NCBI RefSeq assembly: GCF_037975245.1
Contig: NC_092567.1
Location: forward strand, 26,022,376-26,086,375
From: Apostichopus japonicus
Lineage: Eukaryota; Echinodermata; Holothuroidea; Aspidochirotida; Stichopodidae
Direction: 5' to 3'
Length of the DNA stretch: 64,000 nucleotides
Made by a program: the position numbers and the translations under genes. Below, in pieces: positions 22,319 to 35,800 of this stretch. The stretch's first letter is position 1; each line of letters begins with the position of its first letter. Under the pieces are notes generated by a model. The model worked only from the letters and a program-made list of their open reading frames with translations, did not search any database and was not told the origin of the DNA.

Positions 22319-25300
22319 GGATTGCAAACTTCCTCTTCTCTTTGTACGTCATCATTCTGCTCTTCTCTGTTGTTCCTTTACAATCTTCTGGAAGTAAAAC
22401 AGATTCATCTGGCTGGATTTTGAGATGTTGAGGTCCTCCGAATGTCCCGTGATAACCAACCTTTCTGTTTCTTTCAACGTCATGTTCGTAGGTACCAGCC
22501 CTGGAAGTGGAAATGGGAGTCAACTTATTAGGAGCGTTTAATAACATAACTTCAAAAAATACAACAACGAAAAGTGAATAAAGAACAAAAAAGGAGTGAA
22601 GAAAAGAAAGGAGAGGAAACATGGAAACTTTCAAAGAAAAACAGTGGATAATATAGTTAACAATGAAAATGTAGAACATCTCTCATAAAAACTGACAGAA
22701 GTGAGTCAACTACTGTATACCCATCCATTAGCATATATGGGGAGGGGTGGGGGGGGGGGAGTTGTTGATAAAATGTACATGTACTAAATGATTGAAAACT
22801 GTTAAAATCAGTTGATAGAACTTAAAACCTTGTCTAATGTTTGCCTTCTGACTAAGAAGGTGAACTTAAAAAGTGCAACAAAAAAATAAATCAAACTTAC
22901 CCTGGAGTTATTTCAGGATCGATGGTGTTTTTATGAAATCTCTTAGCACCAACATGGAAAGGCTTCTTAGCAGGAGTGAATGTGCTTGGTAAGTTGATGT
23001 CATCCTGATGTTTTGTTGGACATAGTGTTATTGTCTGAAAAAACAACGAAAAGGAACAATTTAAGATTCGACATTGAATTTCCAATACGCTCTGGCTTTC
23101 TTCTGTAAATAATTTAACGATGTTGAAAGGGATAATTAGCCCCCATTCCCTATTTATATTTATGATCATAATTAATTGACAGGGTAAGTTGTTTAAAAAG
23201 TTTAATATACAATGGAGATCACTGTGATGAAAAGATGAAATTTCACACCTCAGTCTGGGTTGGTTCTCAAAAGTGCATTAAATCTCTAACTGCATATGTG
23301 GTACCACAGTTCTTAACACACATATCAAAGCTGATAAGCTAAATAGAGGTTTTAATCAGCCCAATTAACTGCATCCAATATTTGATCAAAGTATTTTGGA
23401 AGTAACGTAGTTCTGGTTTTCCTTGTTCCTTTGACTAATGCTCATTGTATGACCCTAAGAACCAGACTTCATTTGAATTACATACTTGGTATGGTCTTGA
23501 ATTTGAGTGTTAAGCTCCCAACACGAGCACAACATAATTTTGATCTAGTAGCTATACAAACTATTAAAATGCCTCAAGAATGGTTACGAATAAGTAACGA
23601 ATAAGTAAATCCACAAGGGTCAATAGGAGTAGAGCTTAACTATGCCAAAATACAAGAAGAGATTTGCTCCAAGTGTACCTGGAATTCTTTCCTGAATCTT
23701 GGTCCTGTCCTTGCACCCATTGTGTAACCTTTGGAGCTGGTAACCTGACTTTCAATGTTGTATAAAGATGTTGTTTTCTGTAAGGTAAAGGAGAGTGTAA
23801 TGCTGGTAAAATCATAAAAATCTTTTTTATAGGTAATATCGTTAAATTTAGAAAATACAAAATGTTAAAATATTTAAAACGATATGTGGAAAGATACTTG
23901 GTCCAGTTGAAACATTTTAAGAACGTTCTTACTATTAAAGCAGGTTTTGTGTTTAGATGCCTGGGCAGTAATTTCATCACGTAAGACTGCAATTGAACAC
24001 ACAAAGGCAACTGCTTTAATTTTACAGAAATTTAGGAAAAATGTGGTTGCCATGGGAAGTTGGGAACTGAGGTCAAAGGTCATAATGGTTAAGGTCAAAT
24101 GTATATAGTTTTAGAGAAATTTTGTGTCAAAAACTTCTCCTAAATGTCTGGACTGATTTTCTTCAAACCTTGGTAGGAAGGTACCCTAGGGTGAGTCGTT
24201 GTGTCTCGCAGACCCCGGCAGCCAAAGGTCAGAGTAAGTGAAAATCATTTTTTTCTGGAGAACCTTCACAGGTGTCATGGTAATGTCAAGTAGTACTTTC
24301 CTCTTATTGCCAGATTGCTCAGCTAATAATAAATTTGTTAATTTGCAATCCGGGTTTGCTGGCAATGAGATATATGCAACTCTGTCAATTGCCCTATTGT
24401 TTAAGATGTGCTCATTAATGTGATTTGATCCTCAAAATTATGTTGCTCAGATACTATGATTAGTAAAACCTCACGAATGTAAAAATGTTCTTGAAATATC
24501 TCAAACATTTTTTTATGTTACTATATATTCATTTTCTTCTTTTATTTGAAATGAAGGTCGATTATTCAAGTTCAAAGAATAATTCATCCAGTATCACATG
24601 GCAAAATGGTCAAATTGCTAGACAAGTGTTAAGAACCATTTAAGTATTTTATAATAGAAAGATCTGAGTCTTCGAAACTGCTACACAAAATTTTGACACA
24701 AAATTATTCCCTGTAATTAGTGAACAGCAATGTAATGTAGCATAAAAAAGAATTGGAAAAATTTAAGAAACCTAATTTCAAAATCTGTTTTAATAATCAA
24801 GCAACTTCTGCCCCACCAAAAGACTTGGTGGAACTTTTTCTTTTGCTACATTTTGTCACTACTTTGATGAGAAGGAGAATCTGTTCTGATATTTAAAAGC
24901 CTATACAGACTAGTTACTGAGTGAGACGTCCTAATTATTATGCCCATTTACACAGCATATACTGTACGTATGAATGCGTGTATTAGCTGGATGACATGAG
25001 AAGCTCTTAGATTGAAAGTTTTCTAATATTTCTTAAAATGTTCTATTCATAGCTGAGCAGTAAAGAACTGTAGGGGCAATGACAGGACTTTATGAAAGGG
25101 ACTAACAAATGATATATTACACACATCCATAACGTACAACATAAAATACACCATATTCAATTATAGTAATGCCAAACAAATGCCTTTTGAACTCCTCCTA
25201 GTCCCACTCACATTTTGAAAGTTGAAAAACAAAACAAACAAAAACTATGAAGTAAACAAGTAAGACGGTGAGACAAGAATGAGAAACTTACCTCAGCATT

Positions 25301-25700
25301 ATTGTATGTTCCTGGTGCTCTGTTTGGAGAAGTTTCTCTGTAAAGCTGAGCTCCAAGTCTGTCCGAGGGCAGTTGAGTCGGGCAAAGAGGTCTATCTGTA
25401 GTTGTGCCAAATGACACATTATTTTGCCTCTTCTTTCCAAGGAGGGCTGACGATAAAATGAGATGAAAGTAAGGCTTGACAATTGTTTTCCCTTAACAGT
25501 ACACTATAGTGGAAAGTATGTGATAACAATTGGTAGTAAATATGTATAACAGTATGCAATACAAACCACTGCAGCTGCAATACACATTTGGAGAAACCTA
25601 CTGTACAAAGCAAAACGGATAACGAAAAGAAAAAGCGTTTCCAGATTATTCACCGATACTTACCTTCCAAGTTTGGCAGAGTTTCCACTGTCGACGTCAT
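22290..25700 (-). CDS. CIMAP3: Pitchfork / ciliary microtubule-associated protein 3 homologue
   Basis: Complete five-exon gene: 25700-25664, 25446-25292, 23777-23679, 23034-22901 and 22500-22290. The summed length of 636 bp gives 211 aa (human pitchfork about 191). All introns are GT-AG. Recognisable parts: SFGTTTDRPLCP near residue 23, RAPGTYN in exon 2, SSKGYTMGARTGPRF in exon 3 (compare the vertebrate SIKGYTLGARTAVRF as recalled), a second GTY motif in exon 5, and the C-terminal AYLSLYY, which matches the family's AYLSLYYN end. The family contains short STPGR-like PGTY motifs and acts at the ciliary base and axoneme microtubules. The start was chosen as the only ATG giving a phase-1 join to exon 2. 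The gene is head-to-head with GTF2H1. The C-terminal codons recur downstream in a tandem repeat. Confidence 0.85.
24040..24240. repeat. Probable dispersed repeat with GGTCAAAGGTCA-type motif
   Basis: GAGGTCAAAGGTCATAATGG, then AAGGTCAAATG, a CTCCTAAATGTCTGGACTGA stretch and CCAAAGGTCAGAG. This style is common in dispersed repeats of marine invertebrates, but no second copy occurs in the window. It lies in CIMAP3 intron 2. Confidence 0.3.
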
Positions 25701-26838
25701 CTCAGTAAGGTGCCTAGGCCTAGGCTACTTGAAGAAATGGTTGGCCAATAGAGTATTAACGCACACCTGTCCGAATGAGATGCCTCTGTAATAACACCTG
25801 CTGTAAATTAGTTACAGAAGTTGATTTCTTGTTTAGCTAAGTTAGTATTGTTCACTTCTGTATTTAAAATTGTTTAAGACTCTCCGTTTGGAGACATGTA
25901 CGATTTAAATAAGGCTTGGAAACATTAGTTTAGGTCTGTAAGAAGCTCTGTCTGATAGTGATCTGTCTGATAGTGAGTTACCAATCAATGTTTACGATAT
26001 TACTAGTTGCTGTGCACATGTTACATCGCGAAAGTAGATGTTTGCTTATGATTGTTGCTATGGTTTTAACTGATGGCAGCAGTCGCATTTGCTCAGTCTG
26101 TGTTAGATATAGGTCAATACGTCGTTGATACAGAGTCAACGTTATGCGCAGCAAATGTCCGTTAGGATAGGGTAAAATAATAGAAGTTATATGGAAATTC
26201 GGTCTAGCCTACACTATTCTGAAAACAGATGCACACATGTACACGGGCTGACGGAGGACCGGTGTCCTGTACGAACAGATCATGCTACAGTGTAGTGTTA
26301 TAACATAGTACGTCATGCCTATTTCACATACATCATTATACGAGCGGTACTAACTTGGTCGTTTTAAGATGCCGGCAGGTTGCTGAAAATGGATCAAGTA
26401 GGACTATTTATAACATTACTAAATATTGCTAGCAGAAATTAGGCCTAGGCTAGCTGAAGTAAGTTTCAAGCGTAACCCAAACAAAGTTCCACTCGCAGTG
26501 TCGTTCTTGACGTTTGATGAATGAGGTTGTCATTGGGTTTGGGTTTAGCCTAGGCCTATATTTGCATTGCAACAATCAAAGCATGCATAGGCCTAGGCCT
26601 AGAATTAGTTTATGTTGTTTGAATGTTTGTAACGATAGATCACATATCAACCTTTGTTTGACTATCAGCAAGAAAACTGACAGCTAAGAATCAAGTTCTA
26701 GGGTATTCTGGAGTTGCTCCCAAGACGGTAACCCATTAACTTAAACTGTTTTATTCTTTCTCTTTAGAGTCCATGAATCAGATCATCAGTATCTTTTCAA
26801 TGATATATTTCATGTACTTTTCTTTCAGAAATAAAAAC
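25701..26838. promoter_or_regulatory. Shared upstream region of the head-to-head CIMAP3 / GTF2H1 pair
   Basis: About 1.1 kb separates the two start codons. On the GTF2H1 side an acceptor-like TTTCTTTCAG at 26819-26828 lies 10 bp before the ATG, implying an upstream non-coding exon somewhere in this interval. The region is rich in palindromic TAGGCCTAGGCCT-type motifs. A bidirectional promoter is an inference from layout only; no TATA box or transcription start was identified. Confidence 0.45.
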
Positions 26839-29800
26839 ATGGCAACGTCATCTGAAGAAGTCCTTCTGGTTTTGAATGAAGTCCGGCACCTAAAGAGAGA
26901 TGGCAGCCTTTACTTAATGACTGAGAGGTTGGCCTGGCAGGATGACGGCAAAGATGTATTCAGCGTTAGTCATTTCTATGCAGACATAAAACGTTCGTAA
27001 TATTTGCCCTTCATTGATATATTAAGAACCAATGGTCTTTTCAGTTGGTGTTTAACGGATTGTCTAACTTAAAGGCTTAGGCTTGGTTCAGCGGTTAAAG
27101 TGTCCGCCTCACAATCCTTAGATTCCAGGATCAAAATTCCGCCAGTAGCCAAATTCTCTTGGCCTATTCAAAAATCGCTGCAGTGCGGTGGTGATGTGCC
27201 GAGTCTTCTGTGGATTTGGTATTTCTGGTTTGTGAACTTTGGGACAAGGGGTTTGTTTCTGTTCTTCACTTGGTTTCAAAAGAACTTTGTTTGTCATGGC
27301 TGCACTGCAGTCATTTCAAATGTGGTGCCTTTGCCTACCTCAGTATTTGAGAAAGTGGTCAGATGCTAGGGGCGTATAATCTCGTTCGCCGAATGGGGAC
27401 ATTAAATGGTCCTCCCGGGAGCAGGTATGGGAGCAAATTCACACCCCTGCCTCGTTATCCTCTGAACACTTATGGAAAAGAAAAGGCCTGAAATAAGCCG
27501 GTGTTCATCCACTTTCTAACACGGATATGGTCTCAAAAAAATTCTGGAATGCTTCCTGATCCTTGGGTCTCTAAACTAAACTTATACTGATGAAAATGTT
27601 TCGACATTGCTCATGGAAAACCCCATTTCAATATCTTTCCCCTTACTCAGATATCATTGATTGAGTGTAGCCTATTGTGACTAGCTAAACTTACAACTAC
27701 TCCCGAAATATAGATCACTAAATTATAACCTTCTTGTCAGCTGAAGTGCCCTGATGATGTGATCCATTCTGCTATTGCCAGATGCATTTAATTACCACAA
27801 ATTTTGAAAAAATTCATATCTTAGCGATACAAAATTCCATGAGGATGCGATTTTCACATGAAGATTGAAAACATTTTCAGCAATTTTGAATTGAGCAATC
27901 AACTTCAGCATCCTATATATTCTATTCCCTGCATAATTTTTCATCAAAGATTCAGTCTCACCAAATTTCAAAACAACACTTAAATTGCAAATTAGTCTAC
28001 TCCTATTTTCTGAAGTTCTTCTGGCTTCGAAAGAGTTGTAAGCTTCAACTATTCATCTCAGATTTGTGCATGTATCATATTTTACGCACATTCTTACACT
28101 GTCCTTTGTGCAAAATGTAGTTGGTTGAATTTAAAGCATACCTTTACTGGAATAACTGAAATTATTCTGTACCCTCTAAACATGCATCATTTCTGCAGAT
28201 ATACTTCAAGCAGCTCTTAAATAGAAGTTTAACCGAGGTGAGCTCTTTTGTTGTGAAGTACTGTACTTTATCAAATGACCTAGTTGGACTTTTGCTATAT
28301 TTTGTGATACAGAACAGAAGATCAGTCCAGACGGTAGCTCCAAAATACAATTACAGATTCTCTTACATCGAGGTAATAGCTCCAAATTCCAGTTTGTGAA
28401 CCATGATGGCCCACCCTCGCAACTCAAAGATAGAGATGCTGCCAAAGAGCTGCTTCAACAACTGTTACCACGTTTTAGGAGCAGGGCAAATAAAGAACTG
28501 GAACAGAAAAATAAGTAAGTTTGGGAGAAACTTTTCAATAAGCCATTTGCAGCTATGTATTCAAGGTCCTTTCATGTGACATCAAGGTGCACATGTGAGT
28601 GGACACGAGGCTTGATCCAGTGATACCATCGTAAGCTGACTTCTCCATGATTGGATGATACCATGTGTGCTGGTAAAGACGAAAGATGAAGTGTCTGGAA
28701 ATATTATCAGCTACTTTAGTCTGTGAACATCACACCTTGCTTGATAAAGTTTGGCAGGAATGCTCATAGGTTTGTATCTGCTCTAAATGTAAGTTACTCG
28801 TGCATTGGCAACAGCCATATGATTGTAAGCAAGAAGATGTCATAGTCAGGTTGGCACATATCTCTTACATTACTACAGGAAATCTCACACTGCTAGCCTA
28901 CACTGTCTTCAAGTTGTGTAAAAGTAAGTTGGCCTGACGTTTCGATCCTAGCTGGATCTTCTTCAAAGGCTAAATGACAAGTCACAGTAACAGAAGGGAC
29001 AAAAACATGCACAGAATACAGACAGGTTAATGAGCATGGTGAACACAAAGAGATAGATGTATGGGGATTAGTAGACATCTATCTCTTTGTGTTCACCATG
29101 CTCATTAACCTGTCTGTATTCTGTGCGTGTTTTTGTCCCTTCTGTTACTGTTACTTGTCATTTAGCCTTTGAAGAAGATCCTGCCAGGATCGAAACAGGC
29201 CAACTTACTTTTACACATTCTCCTACACAGGCTCTCTAGTGGATAAGCAGTTTGCTAACAGTTTTATTTTATTCTGACTTCAAGTTGTGTATTTGTTTTG
29301 TCCGCAGGATGCTGCAGAATGATCCGGAATTGTTTCAGTTGTACAAAGATCTTGTCGTTAGTGGTGTCATGACTGCCGACCAATTCTGGGACAGCCGTAA
29401 AAATGTAAGTTTCTACTGTCAAAACAAAAACTGTGGAAGTATTTCTCATGCAATTTTGAATTGTAGGTCTTCCTGTAAGCCAAAGGAATGTTTTGCCTGA
29501 TTTACTGTATGTATATCTCCATCAGTTGGCTCGTATTGACTTACAATGGAGTGATATGTTGTTACTGTTAGTGTTATACAATTTAGCATTTATCTCTGTC
29601 ATATGATGAGCTAGAAATGGAACAATGTTACCTGGACTTTTCTGTTGCCTTTAGTTTGTGCTCTAAGGCATTTGTAGTGATGAACTGCTGCAATTTAGTT
29701 GCCTTAGTCACCAATCATCACAAATCCCTGCGTTTTTTCCTCTTTCAGAATAATTCTATAAGTAAAGACGCTGGAGATTGTCCAGGTCAGGGAACTGGGG

Positions 29801-32800
29801 TTTCAGCAGCTTTCCTATCAGAGATTCAGCCCCAGGCTGATGGTTGTAATGGAGTCAAGTACAACCTCACACCAGATATAATTGAAGCCATATTTAGAAT
29901 ATACCCAGCAGGTAAGCAGGTACATTCTCTATAAGAGGGTTTTATTGATAGATGGCCAGCAGAGCAAATCCAACCTTCCAAAGATTTTCAGTCTGACCCA
30001 TGGAGAAAAAAAAGAGCAAATCAACTGACAATATTGCTCTTACAGTAGATATGTGGACTCCTAAGGCCTTAATCTTGATCTGATCAACTAGCTTACCCTA
30101 CACATTGCTCCTTCTATGGGTATTATGTATACTGTTTGCCGTGAGCAAAGCACCAAATTCATTGACAAACACAGTGTTAGAAGAGAAAAATAGGCCTCAA
30201 AGTTTTCATTTTCGTCCTATTTAAGTCATTTTTGTCAACAAATTTTTCGATTTGAACTTATAGTTGAGACTCTTTTCCTGCTTTTACAGTAAAAAAGAAA
30301 CATTTGGAGAATGTTCCCAACAACCTGTCAGAGAAAGAATTTTGGACCCGTTTTTTCCAGTCTCAGTATTTCCATCGTGATCGAATCAATACAGGAAGCA
30401 AGGACCTCTTCACAGAAAGTGCCAAACTGGATGAAAAAGGTGCGACTAGAAGATTCACATCTTTCTAAATCTTGCAATCTTCCACCAGGCTAAACACTTG
30501 CAATAATGTCAGACTCGTGGTATGAATATGCAACAGAATGTCAGACTCGTGATACGAATATGCAACAGAATGTCAGACTCGTGGTATGAATATGCAACAG
30601 AATGTCAGACTTGTGGTATGCATATGCAACAGAATGTCAGACTCTTGGTATGCATATGCAACAGAATGTCAGACTCCTAGTATGAGTATGCAACAGAATG
30701 TCAGACTTGTGGTATGCATATGCAACAGAATGTCAGACTCTTGGTATGCATATGCAACAGAATGTCAGACTCCTGGTATAAGTATGCAACAGAATGTCAG
30801 ACTTGTGGTATGAATATGCAACAGAATGTCAGACTCGTGATACGAATATGCAACAGAATGTCAGACTCGTGGTATGCATATGCAACAGAATGTCAGACTT
30901 GTGGTATGCATATGCAACAGAATGTCAGACTCTTGGTATGCATATGCAACAGAATGTCAGACTCCTGGTATGAGTATGCAACAGAATGTCAGACTCGTGG
31001 TATGAATATGCAACAGAATGTCAGACTCGTGATACGAATATGCAGCAGAATGTCAGACTCGTGGTATGCATATGCAACAGAATGTCAGACTTGTGGTATG
31101 CATATGCAACAGAATGTCAGACTCTTGGTATGCATATGCAACAGAATGTCAGACTCCTGGTATGAGTATGCAACAGAATGTCAGACTTGTGGTATGAATA
31201 TGCAACAGAATGTCAGACTTGTGGTACGAGTATGCAACAGAATGTCAGACTTGTGGTATGAATATGCAACAGAATGTCAGACTCATGGTATGAATATGCA
31301 ACAGAGTGTCAGACTTGTGGTATGAATATGCAACAGAGTGTCAGACTTGTGGTATGAATATGCAACAGAGTGTCAGACTAGTGGTAGGAGGATGCAACAG
31401 AGTGTCAGACTCCTGGTATGAATATGCAACAGAATGTCAGACAGGTGGTATGAATATGCAACAGAATGTCAGACAGGTGGTATGAATATGCAACAGAATG
31501 TCAGACTCGTGATACGAATATGCAACAGAGTGTCAGACTCGTGGTATGAATATGCAACAGAATGTCAGACTCGTATGAATATGCAATAGAATGTCAGACT
31601 CGTGGTATGAGTATGCAACAGAATGTCAGACTTGTGGTATGAATATGCAACAGAATGTCAGACTTGTGGTACGAGTATGCAACAGAATGTCAGACTCGTG
31701 GTATGAATATGCAACAGAATGTCAGACTCGTGGTATGAATATGCAACAGAATGTCAGCCTCGTGGTATGAATATGCAACAGAGTGTCAGACTTGTGGTAC
31801 GAGTATGCTACAGAGTGTCAGACTCGTGGTATGAATATGCAACAGAGTGTCAGACTTGTGGTATGAATATGCAACAGAATGTCAGACTTGTGGTATGAAT
31901 ATGCAACAGAGTGTCAGACTAGTGGTAGGAGGATGCAACAGAGTGTCAGACTCCTGGTATGAATATGCAACAGAATGTCAGACAGGTGGTATGAATATGC
32001 AACAGAATGTCAGACAGGTGGTATGAATATGCAACAGAATGTCAGACTCGTGATACGAATATGCAACAGAGTGTCAGACTCCTGGTATGAATATGCAACA
32101 GTTACAGAATGTCAGACTCGTATGAATATGCAATAAAATGTCAGACTTGTGGTACAAGTATGCAACAGAATGTCAGACTCGTGGGTGGGTTCTTTAAAAT
32201 GGTTAGTTACAAGTTTATTTGGATTCATTTGGTTTGAATAAATGACCAGTCAAACTGCTTTCAATAGTGTTTAGTATAGGAAAAAAGTCCTCTTTTTTTA
32301 AAGCTGTTGCACTTTTCAAAGACTTAAACTGGCTGTTCAGAGGGTTTATGGTGTCATCATTAAGTGAACATGGACAATCCTCAGGCAAAATGATATTCCT
32401 GATGCCACCATCTTTGAGATTCCCTTACATATCATGTTAAACTCATATTATACTACATACAGACAAGGGAAGATGTGTGTTATAGTAATTACTTATATTT
32501 ATCTTTATTTCCAGGGATGAAGGAGGAAGCAGCAAAAGCTGCCCTGAATCCATTTCTTGACATTCAAGCTCTGACAGACAAATCGTTAGATGATGTGAGT
32601 ATAGGGACTCGTAGTCCAAAAAAGCTACATGAAGTCAGCTTAGAGGTATCCTTATAACAATTAATGTTTCTATGGACTGCCAGAGAAGACATTGGTTGGA
32701 GCAACTGGCCAGAATGAAACAAAATATGACTCTACATCGGGGAATAATTTAGTGTTCAAACGTTGTATAGTAGTATGGAAGGTTCTGTAATATCTCTCTT

Positions 32801-35800
32801 CTATAATGTCAGGTTCTTGTGTAAAAGAAATTGCTATACAAATTTGGTCTTGTATAGCAATTTGACCATTTTACATAGCATTTTGCATAGCATTTAATAG
32901 CATTTTGTGATTTTACAAGGGATAAATGATTCCCTGGACATACGTAGAGTATGCAATGCTCAGGTTAAGCTGAAAGGATTCTCATGGCTATGGCCTAAAG
33001 GGCCTGCATACACGATTGGTGCAAGACTTTGGTCCATTTATTTCATGGACCCCCAGGTTGCCTATCAAGAACCCCTTTCTATTAAGGGGTCTGTGGTGTG
33101 CTGTTAAACCACAGATAGATATAGTTCTCAATCTAGGTCAGATATTATTTTCAATCTCAATTTCTTCAATTTTGGAATTGTTTGGACAAACTTTTGATTT
33201 AGCTATTCAGTTTTTATCCATGTTCCAGGACTACATTCACATTAATGCCGGTGTATGTGTTGAGTCTGCCTAGTGTTTTGTTTTGTCTGTTTGTGATATG
33301 CAGTTCATTTGAGACATTCAGGGAAGGTTAATGTAAGGCAGTAGAATGTGAGCCTTCATATATCATACTAAAGCAAGTTCAAGAAATGAAAAAACCTGTT
33401 TAAATTCAATTCAATTTTTTTTTCAACGGTTACTCCAACAGGGGTATGGAGCCAAGACTGATTATGGTCGTGGTTCTGCGGATCAGGTCAACTCGTCCAT
33501 TGTCAAACGATTCAACCTCCATAATACTAGAGTCTTGACTGCTTCAGAGAATGCTGAGTAAGTTACCATATACCCCCCCCCCCCATACAACCTTAATCAT
33601 TTACTTTTGTTGTTTTTAATCCAGTCCGTTCTTATTGTTCAAATTTCCAAGCCACTCTTATCAATCTACTTCTTTACATCATGTTTTTGATTTATTTATC
33701 TCTTTTCCTTGCACTTCATTTAGTTTTGTTTTATTTCATTCTGTTTCATTTCACTTCCTTCTGTGTCATACCATTAAAAGGGAAATATTCCAAATATGAC
33801 AACGCTGTAAGATAAACTGGTACAATGAGCCAAGTGTAAATTGCTAAGTCATTAAGTCATTGAGGCAACAGTTAACAAAGCAGTGAATAGTGTTAGTGTG
33901 AGACCCGTTGTGTTTCAAACTAAAACAAGATATTAACATTTAACATGGTGACATTTTTAGATTGCGCAGCAAGTATCCTTTCAGTTCATTTGATTGATTT
34001 ATTTTTGTTTGTGTTTTCGAGGTCCTTCGTCTTTTGATTTCTGTTTAACCTATAGATACATGTTCGGTGAATTGTTAGTGGTATAAGACTTCTCGGTGAC
34101 CTAACAAAGTTGTGAGTTACAACCTTTTGCTTCCATCCTGTCTAGGATACCTCACTGATATTCCTTCCGTTTGTCTCTTCTAATTTCCAGCAGTACAAGT
34201 AGTTCAGCCACCAATGCTCTTTCTAAACTGATTCCAAACTCATCTCTTGCCGACAAGGATACATCTCATACCAACCACGTAAATAACCACAACGGTCCCT
34301 CCACTTCAACCAGTGCCCCCTCATCCAGCAAACGTGCCCGCCTCCAGGAGGCCATCTCATACAAGGACTTAAAGTCTCATTCAACGGGAATGGGTGTCTC
34401 GCTAAAACTGCAGAGGACGGAGGGGTACTACCATGGTCCCATGCCGGCTCAGGCTGGCAACATGGTGTCCCCCGAAGAAATCCTGAGAGCTGTCCACGTA
34501 GTACAGAGGGATATGCATGAATATCGCAGCAATCAATCCAAGGTAAGGTATTTATAAACTAGCGATGCAATGTGTAAAGCTTAATGTTGTATTCTGTATC
34601 GTGTGGCTTAATGTTGTATTCTGTATCGTGTGGCTTAATGTTGTATTCTGTATCGTGTGGCTTAATGCTGTATTCTGTACAGATCACTGGAATATCCCTT
34701 CATATGTACAGATCACTGGAATATCCCTTCATATGTGCAGATCACTGGAATATCCCTTCAGATGTACAGATCACTGGAATATCCCTTCAGATGTACAAAT
34801 CACTGGAATATTCATTCAGATGTACAAATCACTGGCATATCCCTTCAGATGTACAGATCACTGGCATATCCCTTCATATGTACAGATCACTGGAATATCC
34901 CTTCAGATGTACATATCACTGGAATATCCCTTCAGATGTACAGATCACTGGCATATCCCTTCAGATGTACAGATCACTGGAATATCCCTTCAAATGTACA
35001 AATCACTGGAATATCCCTTCAGATGTACAGATCACTGGAATATCCCTTCAGATGTACAAATCACTGGAATATCCCTTCTGATGTACAGATCACTGGCATA
35101 TCCCTTCAGATGTACAAATCACTGGAATATCCCTTCAGATGTACAGATCACTGGAATATTCATTCAGATGTACAAATCACTGGCATATCCCTTCAGATGT
35201 ACAGGTCACTGGAATATCCCTTCATATGTACAGATCACTGGAATATCCCTTCAGATGTACAGATCACTGGAATATCCCTTCAGATGTACAAATCACTGGA
35301 ATATTCATTCAGATGTACAAATCACTGGCATATCCCTTCATATGTACAGATCACTGGAATATCCCTTCATATGTACAGATCACTGGCATATCCCTTCAGA
35401 TGTACAGATCACTGGAATATCCCTTCAGATGTACAGATCACTGGAATATCCCTTCAAATGTACAAATCACTGGAATATCCCTTCAGATGTACAGATCACT
35501 GGAATATCCCTTCAGATGAACAGATCACTGGAATATCCCTTCAGATGTACAGATCACTGGAATATCCCTTCAGATGTACAAATCACTGGAACATCCCTTC
35601 AGATGTACAAATCACTGGCATATCCCTTCAGATGTACAGATCACTGGAATATCCCTTCATATATACAGATCATATGCATATCCCTTCAGATGTACAAATC
35701 ACTGGAATATCCCTTCATATGTACAGATCACTGGAATATCCGTTCAGATGTACAGATCATACGTCTTTGAGGATGTGAACAGTCAACATAAGTCACTGGA

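Noticed and set aside
30586-31325. 203-codon ORF in GTF2H1 intron 5
   Set aside because: Reads the 32-bp minisatellite; no independent coding evidence.
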